From contig DAHUXE010000124.1 of assembly GCA_027307325.1 (NCBI GenBank), positions 1 to 35,171 of the forward strand: a DNA stretch of 35,171 nucleotides, read 5' to 3'. The notes beneath the pieces were generated by a model. It searched no databases, was not told the origin of the DNA, and saw only the letters and a program-made list of their open reading frames with translations. Source of the DNA: Gammaproteobacteria bacterium. Its GTDB lineage: Bacteria; Pseudomonadota; Gammaproteobacteria; Steroidobacterales; Steroidobacteraceae. Of this stretch, positions 8,056 through 15,974 are shown in pieces. Every line of letters begins with the position of its first letter. Within the stretch, counting starts at the first letter, position 1. The position numbers and the translations under genes are program-made.

Positions 8056-9027
8056 ATGAAGCGCGTGGCGGTCCTGACCAGCGGCGGTGATGCTCCCGGC
8101 ATGAATGCCGCGATCCGCGCCGTCGTGCGTCGCGGGCTGTCTCTCGGGCTCGAGGTACTCGGCGTCCGTAACGGCTATACCGGCCTGATCGCCGGCGAAT
8201 TCGTAGCGCTCGGGCCGCGCGACGTCGGCGGAATCATCGAGCGCGGCGGCACGATACTCGGCACCAGCCGCTGTCCGGCCTTTCGCACCCCGCGCGGCCA
8301 GGAAGCCGCGGTACGGCAGCTGCAAGACCGCGACGTGGACGGCGTCGTCGTGATCGGCGGCGACGGCTCGCAGGCAGGGGCGTGCGCATTGTCGCAACGG
8401 GGCGTGCCGGTAGTCGGCATCGCGTCCACGATCGACAATGACGTTGCAGGCTCGGATCCGACCATCGGCGCAACGACCGCGCTCGATATTGCGCTCGAGG
8501 CCATCGACCGCCTGCGCGTCACGGCCTCATCACACGGACGGGCCTTCCTGGTCGAGGTGATGGGCCGCAGGTGCGGCTATCTCGCCCTGATTGCGGGCAT
8601 TGCCGGGGGCGCCGAAGCAATCATGCTGCCGGAGGTCCCGCAGAGCGCGGAGGTGGTGGCCGCCGCCATTCGTGACGCATACGGACGCGGCAAGAGTCAC
8701 GCGATCGTGGTCGTCGCCGAGGGTGCTGAGCCGAACGCCGCGGCGCTGGCGGAATACTTCGCCCACCACGCGGAGCGGCTGGGCTTCGAGCTGCGCGCGA
8801 CCAGGCTCGGGCACATCCAGCGCGGCGGAACACCGGGCGTGTCCGACCGCATGACTGCCACGCTGCTTGGCGCGGCAGCCATCGAGCAGCTGCAGGCCGG
8901 CATGCATGGCAATGTACTCGGAATGCTGAATGGCAAAGTGACGCCGACGGCGCTCGCCAGCCTGGCCGGCGCAGTCAAGCCTCTCGACCCGCAGCTCCTG
9001 CGCCTCGCGCGCGTGCTCGCCGAGTAA
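8056..9027 (+). CDS. pfkA: ATP-dependent 6-phosphofructokinase
   Basis: This is a 323-residue enzyme, the typical length for bacterial PfkA, and it phosphorylates fructose 6-phosphate to the 1,6-bisphosphate in glycolysis. The ATP-binding GGDAPGMN is at 10-17, GGDGSQAGA at 101-109 (a Gly after GGD is the feature of ATP use rather than pyrophosphate use), and the catalytic TIDNDVAGSD is at 125-134. Sugar-phosphate-binding VEVMGRRCGYLAL and HIQRGGTP follow. The ATG at 8056 begins MKRVAVLTSGGD; the frame is open upstream through the DUF883 shadow. It is separated by 49 bases from the DUF883 gene. Its allosteric behaviour cannot be deduced. Confidence 0.95.
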   Translation: MKRVAVLTSGGDAPGMNAAIRAVVRRGLSLGLEVLGVRNGYTGLIAGEFVALGPRDVGGIIERGGTILGTSRCPAFRTPRGQEAAVRQLQDRDVDGVVVIGGDGSQAGACALSQRGVPVVGIASTIDNDVAGSDPTIGATTALDIALEAIDRLRVTASSHGRAFLVEVMGRRCGYLALIAGIAGGAEAIMLPEVPQSAEVVAAAIRDAYGRGKSHAIVVVAEGAEPNAAALAEYFAHHAERLGFELRATRLGHIQRGGTPGVSDRMTATLLGAAAIEQLQAGMHGNVLGMLNGKVTPTALASLAGAVKPLDPQLLRLARVLAE

Positions 9028-9053
9028 TCTCCCTGCCCATGAGCCGCGCGCGG

Positions 9054-9896
9054 CTAGGGCGAGTAAAGAGTCGTCATGGTCGCCGTCGCGGCGAGCACGC
9101 CTGCGATCAGCAGGTACTCGGCAAGGAGTGAGCGCCTGAACGCGCGCGTCGCCCCGGCTGCGACCGCGGGGCCGAGCCGCCAGCGGTTGGCCGCCGCCAG
9201 CCCCATCAGCAGCACGAACCCCGTCATCTTGACGAGCAGCAGCAGGCCGTAGGGCTGCGTGAACACCCCGAGACCCGGAACCAGCAACAGCACCATCGCG
9301 ACACCGGCGACGGCCAGCAGCGGCACGATCCACAGCGCGACTCTCGAGAATGCCTCGATCACTCGTGCCGCACGATCGTTCTCGCGCAGAGTTGCGAGGT
9401 ACAGCGCGGCGATGGCGCCGAGCCAGAAGGCGGCAACGAGCAGGTGGATCACCAGCGCCGGGGCGAGCAGCCACCGCAAGCGATGCACGGCGGTGTGGCC
9501 GGTGAGTGCAAACGACACGGCGACGAGCAGGACTCCGGCGTACGCGACCGCCTGCGCCAGCCGCCAGCGCCCTGACAGTCCGGTCGCGAGCAGCACTGCG
9601 CCGAGCACTCTCGCCCCAAACACCACGGCGGCGGCGGAGCCGAGCACCATCCGCTGCAGCGACCAATCGAGAATGCCGGCGTACTCGCCCGCCATGCGCG
9701 CGGCCTCGAGCGCGAGCTGAGCAGCCAGCAGCGGCAGGGCCGCCGCCGCAGAGCGCACCCCCAATCTGCGGATCTCGCCGGACGCCGCGCTCAGATGGCG
9801 CGAGAACAACGCCACGAAAAGCGCGATTCCCGCCGCCTGGAGCAGAGCCACGAAGCTCGCCGCCCGCAGCAGGACCGAGAGGGCGTCCGGTGACAC
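9054..9896 (-). CDS. copD: CopD family copper resistance membrane protein
   Basis: This is a 280-residue, very hydrophobic protein with about eight predicted transmembrane helices. The order and motifs, such as SFALTGHTAV in the middle, a following segment AFWLGAIAALYLA with conserved Trp, and LLLVKMTGFVLLM near residue 225, fit the CopD/YcnJ integral-membrane family, which works with CopC in copper uptake or resistance. The start is a GTG at 9896. It lies 23 bases after the copC stop, so the pair forms an operon. The last base positions overlap a short GC palindrome at the convergent end with pfkA. Confidence 0.9.
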   Translation of the reverse strand: MSPDALSVLLRAASFVALLQAAGIALFVALFSRHLSAASGEIRRLGVRSAAAALPLLAAQLALEAARMAGEYAGILDWSLQRMVLGSAAAVVFGARVLGAVLLATGLSGRWRLAQAVAYAGVLLVAVSFALTGHTAVHRLRWLLAPALVIHLLVAAFWLGAIAALYLATLRENDRAARVIEAFSRVALWIVPLLAVAGVAMVLLLVPGLGVFTQPYGLLLLVKMTGFVLLMGLAAANRWRLGPAVAAGATRAFRRSLLAEYLLIAGVLAATATMTTLYSP

Positions 9897-9919
9897 GGAT
9901 CAATCTTGTGCTGGAGAGC

Positions 9920-10279
9920 TCAGCGTGCGCCCGGAGAGATGGTGAAACGGACCGCGCCGGACGCGATGTGTCCGTCGGCGCTCACCACCCGCCAGGTGAC
10001 GCTGTACACCCCCGGAGCGAGCGTCGGCAATGCAACGCGCAGAATCTTCTCCGTAGCGGTCGGCAAGCTCTTCAACGCCTGCCTTGGCTCCTGGCCACGC
10101 TGGATCCAGAGCGCCGTCAGTCGCGCGGGCTCCGAGAATCTCATCTCGAGGGCCGGGGGTACTGCACTCAGGGTGCTGCCGTCCGCGGGTGTCGATCTCT
10201 CCAGGTGGGCGTGCGCCAGCGCCAGCTCCGTGAGGAGACACGCAGCCACGGCACTCCAGATGCTGGAACGGCGTTTCAT
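9920..10279 (-). CDS. copC: CopC periplasmic copper-binding protein
   Basis: This is a 119-residue protein: signal peptide, then a CopC/YobA beta-sandwich. Cleavage at AHA/HLERSTPADGS (after residue 24) would leave His25 as the N-terminal residue, the ligand used by the Cu(II) site, and the second half of the site, DGHIASGAVRFTI, supplies D102 and H104. The Met-rich Cu(I) site of the plant pathogen CopC is absent, so this is the Cu(II)-only type. It binds copper in the periplasm and probably delivers it to CopD, whose gene follows 23 bases downstream. A weak -35/-10 pair (TTGCTA, then TAGTGT, spacing 18) lies just upstream. Confidence 0.93.
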   Translation of the reverse strand: MKRRSSIWSAVAACLLTELALAHAHLERSTPADGSTLSAVPPALEMRFSEPARLTALWIQRGQEPRQALKSLPTATEKILRVALPTLAPGVYSVTWRVVSADGHIASGAVRFTISPGAR

Positions 10280-10699
10280 CCGCTTTCTACACTAGGCGTC
10301 GCGCACCGCTCTTAGCAAGACCCAGCCGCTGCCGGGGAACCCGGTCGCGGCTCAATGACGGCGGGTTCGAGAGGGCCGGCACGCTGCGGTTGCGGTACCT
10401 ACGTATCCGGCAGCGGATACTGCGGCTGCACTTCCCCGTGCGGGAATGCCGCGCTTGACAGCGTAGAACGCGTCGCACGAGCGGGCGTCCGGCGGGACCA
10501 TGACGAGACGAAGTACGCCATCACTGTTGTACTCAGGGACACATCCCGCGCGATGGGCTCGGGTAGCGGCGAGCACCGCGCCCGAGGGGGATCCATCGGG
10601 GGAATGCCGTAGGCAGTGGCGGGGTGTCACAGTCGTATCCACCCGTCCGGCACGTGAAGTCAACAGGATTCGCTCGCGTTGAGGTTCATGGAAGCACCC
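10280..10699. other. Gene-free stretch upstream of copC
   Basis: Together with the hairpin that follows and a 24-base tail, this 481-base gap between copC and the pseudokinase gene is the longest in the window. Short open frames exist on both strands (longest 122 codons on the minus strand from 10720), but their third-position GC is near background and none shows a recognisable domain, so I do not call a gene. The part next to copC holds a weak minus-strand promoter candidate (TTGCTA and TAGTGT, just before 10280). No repeat or RNA gene is evident. Confidence 0.5.
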
Positions 10700-10736
10700 C
10701 ATCCGGCGCAGCGCGCCCACGGTGCTGCGCCGGATG
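10700..10736 (-). terminator. Strong 13-bp hairpin after the pseudokinase gene
   Basis: A perfect inverted repeat: CATCCGGCGCAGC at 10700-10712 and its complement at 10724-10736, with an 11-base loop. It lies 24 bases after the stop of the pseudokinase gene on the minus strand. There is no T-run after it, so it is either a terminator without U-tract or an mRNA-stabilising element. It separates the pseudokinase gene from copCD. Confidence 0.55.
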
Positions 10737-10760
10737 CGCGTTCTGCACCTGACGCGCCGC

Positions 10761-12434
10761 TCAGCGCAGTGTGACGGCGCGCGCCGTTACCCCTTCGCGG
10801 CTGAAGTCGAAATGAATCTGCAGGAGACGCTGGGCCGGAGCGTCCACGGGTGGAAACGTCCACTTCTTCGCCGCCTCCAGCGCGAGTCGCTCGAAGTATC
10901 TGCTCGAACCCGCCCTGTCCGGAGTAGCCGCGAACACCGTGCCATCCCGGCTCACGATGACCCGCACCCACACCTTGATGTGTCCGCGCACGGATCGCCG
11001 CGCGCCCGCCGGCACCTCGGGAATGACCTCATGGACCGACGATCGCGCTGCCTCGCTCGCAGCGTCCCTGCTGATGGATCCTGCCGAGACCGGCGCCGCC
11101 GGCTGCTCGGCCGCGGGCGCGACCGGCGCCTGAACCGCAGGTAAGGGCGGAGCCGGTGCGCCGTGGCCGCTCAGCATGCGTACGCCGGCCCACACTACTC
11201 CGATGATTACGAGCACCCCGAGTAACGCCCCGAGCGCAGCAGGGCGTTGTGTGGGCTCTTCCTCCTCTTCTTCTTGATCTTCTGGCGGTGCGGTCCATCC
11301 ATCATTGGACGCAACCTGCGCCGGCGCGGCCGCCGGCTGTCCCCGCTCAGGTGTCACGGGCTGCGGTGCCACTGCTTCGTAAGTCGCGCCCTCCGCCGTC
11401 AACGCCTCGACGCCGATTGCCTCGACCGTTACCGTCCCGGTGCTCGCCGGCTCGGGTGTCAGCGCCTCGATCGTCACGGTCCCGGTGCTCGTTGGCTCGC
11501 CGGTCACCGCTTCGAACGTCATGGTCTCGTCCGCCGACGGCTCGGCGGGCGCGGCTGCGACGCTCGCCATTGGCGAGTCCGTGCTCGGCTCGGCTCGCGC
11601 GAGCGGCGGGCTCTCGCTGGCCACCCCCGGTGCAGCCTCCGCCGCTTGTCCGCGCGCAAACGCCGCGAGCTCCTTCAGGCCGGGCCGATCGTGCGGGTTC
11701 ACGCTGAGACAGCGCGTCACGATGTCGCGGAACACCGGGGAGAAATCGGCCGGCAGCACGGGGGCCTCTCCGGGCTCGTTCAGTCCCGATGGCAAACGGC
11801 AAGTGAGCGCCTCGCACAGCGTAACGCCTAGCGCCCAGATGTCGCCGGCAGGCGATGTGCTTCCCTGCCGCGCCTCCGGGGGATCGTACGCAGTGGGTGG
11901 GTGAGTACTGGTTGCTCCCTCACTGAGGCGACGAGCGGTGTCGCTTGCCAGCTTGAGCTGATCTCCGACCACCAGGATGTTGGCCGGCTTCAGCTGGCCT
12001 TGCACCAGTTCCTGCCTGTGCAGATACGACAGTGCATCCAGTGTCGGCAGGAGCAATTCCCTGACCTCGTCATCCGTCAGGGCGCGGTGCGTCAGCAGCT
12101 CCGCCAGAGTCTGGTCGGCGTACTCCATGAGGGCGTACAGATACGGCAAACCCTCCAGCTGGCACCCACCCCATTGCAGGAGCGGCAACAGATTGGGGTG
12201 AGCAAGACTCCCGGCCCTCTTCCAGCGCGGCAGCAGCAACTCTGCCAGCGCGCGATTGGTGGGTACGAGCTTGATCGCGACGTCCGCCGTACCTCGGGCG
12301 CTTGACCGGGTGAGGAAGACTCCGCTGTGATCCGAGGAGCCGAGTAAGCGCCCTAAGGGGAACGTGGCATTGATGAGCTCGCCCTGCCACCGCGTCCAGA
12401 CTTCACTCAGTGATTCACTAGGCTCCACACTCAT
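10761..12434 (-). CDS. Kinase-like protein (apparent pseudokinase) with TonB-like C-terminal domain
   Basis: This is a 557-residue protein. Residues about 25-265 follow the protein kinase fold: glycine-rich-like LGRLLGSSDHSGVF, K55 in VAIK, a linker to MEY, the APE-equivalent DPPEARQG near 185, DIWALG at 198-203 and R250 in NPHDRPG. The catalytic HRDLKP loop reads QGQLKP (145-150), so Asp is replaced by Gln147, and DFG reads SDT (164-166), so phosphoryl transfer looks impossible; K55 is kept. An Ala/Pro/Thr/Glu linker (270-395) with imperfect repeats TGTVTIEALTPEPAS is followed by one transmembrane helix (about 399-418), and then by a TonB-type C-terminal domain (about 482-545). Topology would put the kinase part in the cytoplasm and the TonB-like part in the periplasm. 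The ATG at 12434 follows GGGGGG by three bases. Confidence 0.85.
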   Translation of the reverse strand: MSVEPSESLSEVWTRWQGELINATFPLGRLLGSSDHSGVFLTRSSARGTADVAIKLVPTNRALAELLLPRWKRAGSLAHPNLLPLLQWGGCQLEGLPYLYALMEYADQTLAELLTHRALTDDEVRELLLPTLDALSYLHRQELVQGQLKPANILVVGDQLKLASDTARRLSEGATSTHPPTAYDPPEARQGSTSPAGDIWALGVTLCEALTCRLPSGLNEPGEAPVLPADFSPVFRDIVTRCLSVNPHDRPGLKELAAFARGQAAEAAPGVASESPPLARAEPSTDSPMASVAAAPAEPSADETMTFEAVTGEPTSTGTVTIEALTPEPASTGTVTVEAIGVEALTAEGATYEAVAPQPVTPERGQPAAAPAQVASNDGWTAPPEDQEEEEEEPTQRPAALGALLGVLVIIGVVWAGVRMLSGHGAPAPPLPAVQAPVAPAAEQPAAPVSAGSISRDAASEAARSSVHEVIPEVPAGARRSVRGHIKVWVRVIVSRDGTVFAATPDRAGSSRYFERLALEAAKKWTFPPVDAPAQRLLQIHFDFSREGVTARAVTLR

Positions 12435-12543
12435 ATGCCCCCCAGGATGCAGACGCCGGTTTTTCAGCAGATCGATCCGTGAAACGATAGTCCCTGGAAG
12501 CACTTACGGCACTGCGTAGACAAAATGCGACAGTGCGAGCCCC

Positions 12544-12549
12544 GGAGGT
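12544..12549 (+). promoter_or_regulatory. Ribosome binding site of the DoxX gene
   Basis: GGAGGT, 4 bases before the ATG at 12554. It selects this start over an in-frame GTG at 12533. Confidence 0.7.
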
Positions 12550-12553
12550 ATCC

Positions 12554-13030
12554 ATGCTCGAACGCATCCTGCAAACCCGCCACGACTGGCCGACGCTTCT
12601 CATTCGCCTGGCGGTGGGATTGATCGTCTTCTTCCCCGAAGGCCTGCAGAAGCTCCTTTTCCCGGAGATCCTCGGGGCGGGGCGCTTTGCGGCCATCGGC
12701 ATTCCGTGGCCCGATGTGCTGGGGCCGTTCGTCGGCGTAGTGGAAATCGTGTGCGGAGCGGCCATCATCCTTGGACTCCTGACGCGTCTTGCGGTCATCC
12801 CGCTCGTGATCGTCCTCATCGTGGCGTTGCTGTCCACCAAGGTCCCGATTCTGCTCGGCCACGACTTTCTGATTTTCAACCTACCTCACATAAATCGCTA
12901 CGGGTTCTGGAGCATGGAGCACGAGGCGCGTCTGGATCTTTGCATGCTCCTGGCGTGCGGATACCTGCTCGTGGCCGGAAGCGGCGCCGGGTCGATCGAC
13001 GCGAGGCTCCAGCACCACCGCCCGGCATGA
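12554..13030 (+). CDS. DoxX family membrane protein
   Basis: This is a 158-residue integral membrane protein with four predicted helices: IRLAVGLIVFFPEGLQKLL, VLGPFVGVVEIVCGAAIILG, IPLVIVLIVALLST and LDLCMLLACGYLLVAG. The F-x-EGLQKLLFP stretch after the first helix and the G-x-VE-x-x-(C)G in the second are characteristic of the DoxX/YphA family. Family members are linked to thiosulfate oxidation or to redox stress complexes, but function is not established here. It is divergent from the pseudokinase gene and followed 73 bases later by a YciI gene; DoxX and YciI genes are often neighbours. Confidence 0.85.
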   Translation: MLERILQTRHDWPTLLIRLAVGLIVFFPEGLQKLLFPEILGAGRFAAIGIPWPDVLGPFVGVVEIVCGAAIILGLLTRLAVIPLVIVLIVALLSTKVPILLGHDFLIFNLPHINRYGFWSMEHEARLDLCMLLACGYLLVAGSGAGSIDARLQHHRPA

Positions 13031-13103
13031 TTATGTCTTCTCGAGGTCTGTCGATCCGGCGTCGCCTGGTTCGTCGTGTGCCCGGATCCCCCACGGAGCA
13101 GCC

Positions 13104-13475
13104 ATGAAATACATGACGTTCGTTCGCCATCCCGAGTCCTATCGCGATTCCAGCCCGCCCAAGGCGCTGATGGAGGCCATGGGCAAGTTCGTGGAGCGCC
13201 TCTCCAGGGAGGGCAAGTTCGTCGACGGCGGCGGATTACTTCCCAGTAAAGACGGCGTTCGCATGCGCATCGCCAAGGGCAAGCTCACGGTTATCGACGG
13301 TCCGTTTACCGAGACCAAGGAGGTCGTCGGCGGCTACGCAATCCTCGAGACCGCGTCCCGGGAGGAAGCGCTGCGGATCCAGACCGAGTTCATGGAGCTG
13401 CACCGGACGTACTGGCCCGAATTCGAGGGCGAGTCGGAGCTGCGGCCGATGTTCGCACCCGGCGAGGGGCCCTAG
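13104..13475 (+). CDS. YciI/DGPF domain protein
   Basis: This is a 123-residue single-domain protein. It has the N-terminal KYMTFVRHPESY and the diagnostic VIDGPFTETKEVVGGYAILE (about 72-91) with the DGPF box, followed by the E-A-L-R-I region, all typical of the YCII-related family. The fold is a ferredoxin-like alpha+beta dimer; no activity is proven for this subgroup, and such genes often accompany ECF sigma factors, none of which is here. Its stop codon shares bases with the stop of the convergent membrane protein gene (palindrome CTAG at 13472-13475). Confidence 0.9.
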   Translation: MKYMTFVRHPESYRDSSPPKALMEAMGKFVERLSREGKFVDGGGLLPSKDGVRMRIAKGKLTVIDGPFTETKEVVGGYAILETASREEALRIQTEFMELHRTYWPEFEGESELRPMFAPGEGP

Positions 13476-13858
13476 CGCCGCACGAGCGGGAAGCAGGCGA
13501 ACAGGACCTGGGCGGCGATCCCGATCGCGCCGGGCACGGTGGTCAGGCCCGCAAGGTACTCGGGGACCGTCCTGCCGAAGAGGACTCCTGCAAGAGTCAC
13601 TTCCGCCAGCATCAGGACCGCGAAGGCGACCAGACCCATGACCAGCCGTGCCGCGAGGGCGCGCCTCACCCCGAAGCGCACAATGCTGACGCGCGCGAGC
13701 CACCAGCTCGCCGCGAGAATGAGCGGGGTCTCGAGCAACACGGCCGCGGTCGGCCCGGCTCGTGGCGCGATGAGGATCACGCGGATGACGCCCAGGGCAA
13801 ATCCCACGCCAAACACCAGAATCGCGTAGGCCACCCCTGCCGATGCGGCGCGGATCAC
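13472..13858 (-). CDS. Small uncharacterised integral membrane protein
   Basis: This is a 128-residue hydrophobic protein with about four transmembrane helices (roughly 8-30, 36-53, 68-92 and 104-124). I do not recognise a family. GAxFALGVIRVILIAP-like sequence near residues 17-32 and WWLARVSI in the second helix look membrane-interface. Start ATG at 13858. It is convergent with the YciI gene, overlapping it by four bases, and diverges from the MFS gene with only 36 bases between the two starts, so both probably use the same short promoter region. Confidence 0.6.
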   Translation of the reverse strand: MIRAASAGVAYAILVFGVGFALGVIRVILIAPRAGPTAAVLLETPLILAASWWLARVSIVRFGVRRALAARLVMGLVAFAVLMLAEVTLAGVLFGRTVPEYLAGLTTVPGAIGIAAQVLFACFPLVRR

Positions 13859-13894
13859 CCGGTCTCCAATGCGCTACCCTTCACTGAAGCGTAT

Positions 13895-15091
13895 ATGAGC
13901 TCCGAGTCCGCAGCACAGCCTTCGCGCGCCGAAGACCGCGCCGTTCCCCGCACGGTATGGGCGCTGGGTCTCGTCAGCCTGCTGATGGACACCTCGTCCG
14001 AGATGATCCACGGGCTGCTGCCCGTGTTTCTCGTCTCCGTGCTCGGCGCCAGCACCGCGACGGTCGGGCTCATCGAAGGTGTCGGCGAAGGAACCGCCTC
14101 GATCTCCAGGCTGTTCTCCGGTTGGCTGAGCGACCGGCTCGGCCGGCGCAAAGCCCTGACGGTCGCGGGCTACGGCCTGAGCGCGCTCTCGAAGCCGCTG
14201 TTTGCTCTTGCGATCAACGCCCCGTTGGTGCTGGCCGCGCGTTTTTCCGACCGCGTCGGCAAAGGAATCCGCGGCGCGCCACGCGATGCCCTGATCAGCG
14301 ACCTCGTGCCCGCGGGCAGTCGCGGCGCGGCCTATGGACTGCGGCAGGCGCTCGATACCGTCGGTGCCTTTGCCGGACCGCTGACGGCGATGGCCCTGAT
14401 GGCCGCCCTGAATAACGACTTCCGCCTCGTATTCTGGCTGGCGTTGATCCCGGCACTCCTGTCGGTGCTGGTGCTGGTGATCGGGGTCCGCGAGCCGCCG
14501 CACCGCTCAAGCGCGCCGCAGACGCCAGTCAGGATCGACGAGTGCCGTGCCCTGGGGCGCGCTTACTGGGCGATCGTGGCCGTCGGCGCGCTGCTCACGC
14601 TCGCGCGCTTCAGCGAGGCTTTCCTCATTCTCCGTGCGCAGGGCGCCGGGCTGCCGCTGGCGCTCGCCCCGCTCGTGCTGGTCGTGATGAACGTCGTCTA
14701 TGCAGGCTCGGCGTATCCGCTCGGGGCGCTTTCCGACCGCGCCAACCGCCGGCGCCTGCTCGCGCTCGGGTTCGCGACGCTCATCGCCGCGGACCTGATC
14801 CTCGCCTGGGCGCCCAATCTTTGGGTCGTCATGGGCGGCGTCGCGGTCTGGGGGCTGCACCTCGGAATGACCCAGGGGCTGCTGGCGGCGCTCGTGGCGG
14901 ATGCCTGTCCGATGAGTCTGCGGGCCAGCGCGTTCGGCGTATTCAATTTCGCGAGCGGCGTCGCGCTGTTGGTCGCGAGCGTTTTGGCCGGGCTGCTGTG
15001 GGCGTGGATCGGTCCTTCGGCCACTTTCATCGCGGGCGCGGCTTTCACGGTTCTCGGCCTCTCGCTGCTTCTTCCGCTGCGCTCAACCTGA
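13895..15091 (+). CDS. MFS transporter
   Basis: This is a 398-residue protein with about twelve predicted transmembrane helices in two halves, typical of the Major Facilitator Superfamily. The loop between helices 2 and 3 has the MFS signature, here GWLSDRLGRRKALT, and its second-half repeat is GALSDRANRRRLLA. The first helix contains SLLMDTSSEMIHGLLP, a feature of a subgroup of MFS efflux-type carriers of unknown substrate. The ATG at 13895 is clean. It is followed 11 bases later by a methyltransferase gene on the same strand, so they may be co-transcribed; no shared pathway is implied. Confidence 0.88.
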   Translation: MSSESAAQPSRAEDRAVPRTVWALGLVSLLMDTSSEMIHGLLPVFLVSVLGASTATVGLIEGVGEGTASISRLFSGWLSDRLGRRKALTVAGYGLSALSKPLFALAINAPLVLAARFSDRVGKGIRGAPRDALISDLVPAGSRGAAYGLRQALDTVGAFAGPLTAMALMAALNNDFRLVFWLALIPALLSVLVLVIGVREPPHRSSAPQTPVRIDECRALGRAYWAIVAVGALLTLARFSEAFLILRAQGAGLPLALAPLVLVVMNVVYAGSAYPLGALSDRANRRRLLALGFATLIAADLILAWAPNLWVVMGGVAVWGLHLGMTQGLLAALVADACPMSLRASAFGVFNFASGVALLVASVLAGLLWAWIGPSATFIAGAAFTVLGLSLLLPLRST

Positions 15092-15102
15092 GATCGCCCT
15101 CC

Positions 15103-15963
15103 ATGACTCTCCCCGCCACCGACGACCGTAACGCCGCCCAGATCGCCTACTGGAACGGACCGGCCGGGGAGCGCTGGGTGCGCCGGCAGGAGGAGCAGGA
15201 TGTGCTCCTCGCGCCGGTGGCGGAAGTGCTGTTAGACCGCGCCGCCGCGCGCGGCGGCGAGTTCGTCCTCGATATCGGCTGCGGCTGGGGCAGCACCGCG
15301 CTGGCACTCGCACGGCGCGTGGCGCCCGGTGGCCGGGTTCTCGGCGTCGATGTGTCGGAGCTCATGCTCGCGCGGGCGCGAGAGCTGGCGCCGCCGGAGC
15401 TGCCGGTCGGGTTCGCCCGCGGTGACGCCACGGCGTACGCGTTCGAGCCGGGCTGGGCGGATCTGCTCTTCTCCCGCTTCGGCGTCATGTTCTTCGCCGA
15501 TCCGGTGCGCTCCTTCACCAACATGCGCATGGGGCTGCGCAGCGGCGCACGCGTGGCGTTCGCCTGCTGGCGCGAGCCGCGCGCGAACCCCTGGCTGCTG
15601 CTGCCGCTGCAGGAAGCCTATCGTCACGTGCCGCGCCTGCCCGAAGTCGCGCCCGAGGATCCGGGCGCGTTCTCCTTCGCCGACGAGCGCCGCGTGCGCG
15701 ACATCCTCGGGCGCGCGGGCTTCGCCGCCGTGCAACTCGAGCCCGTCGGACTCACCCTCGACATCGCGCTCGGAGCGGGCCTCGATGCCGCGGTGGCGAC
15801 CGCCGTCGGGATCGGACCGACGAGCCGGGCGCTCGAGGGACAGCCGGCGCAGCTGCAGACTGCCGCCACCCGGTCGATTCGTGCGGCCCTTGCAAATCAT
15901 CAGGTCGGGAATCGCGTGCCGCTCGCCGGCGCGATCTGGATCGTCACCGCGACCAATCCCTGA
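15103..15963 (+). CDS. Class I SAM-dependent methyltransferase
   Basis: This is a 286-residue cytoplasmic protein with a clear Rossmann-type S-adenosylmethionine site: motif I VLDIGCGWG at 55-63, then VLGVDVSELML (acidic residue of strand 2), and the later FSRFGVMFFADPV (motif near strand 4). The N-terminal YWNGPAGERWV is seen in a family of ubiquinone/menaquinone-like methyltransferases of Proteobacteria. The substrate is not determined. The ATG at 15103 lies 11 bases after the MFS stop. The frame is open further upstream, but that is the shadow of the MFS gene. Confidence 0.88.
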   Translation: MTLPATDDRNAAQIAYWNGPAGERWVRRQEEQDVLLAPVAEVLLDRAAARGGEFVLDIGCGWGSTALALARRVAPGGRVLGVDVSELMLARARELAPPELPVGFARGDATAYAFEPGWADLLFSRFGVMFFADPVRSFTNMRMGLRSGARVAFACWREPRANPWLLLPLQEAYRHVPRLPEVAPEDPGAFSFADERRVRDILGRAGFAAVQLEPVGLTLDIALGAGLDAAVATAVGIGPTSRALEGQPAQLQTAATRSIRAALANHQVGNRVPLAGAIWIVTATNP

Positions 15964-15974
15964 CCTGCAGGGTG

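Noticed and set aside
9042-9055. 14-bp palindrome at the convergent end of pfkA and copD
   Set aside because: Very short CG-repeat stem overlapping the copD stop codon and no T-run; too weak to call a terminator.
10352-10720. 122-codon open frame on the minus strand in the copC upstream gap
   Set aside because: No recognisable domain, and third-position GC is near background, unlike real genes here.
12509-12536. GCACTG and CAGTGC arms flanking 16 bases upstream of DoxX
   Set aside because: Only six matching bases per arm and no further symmetry; too weak for an operator call.
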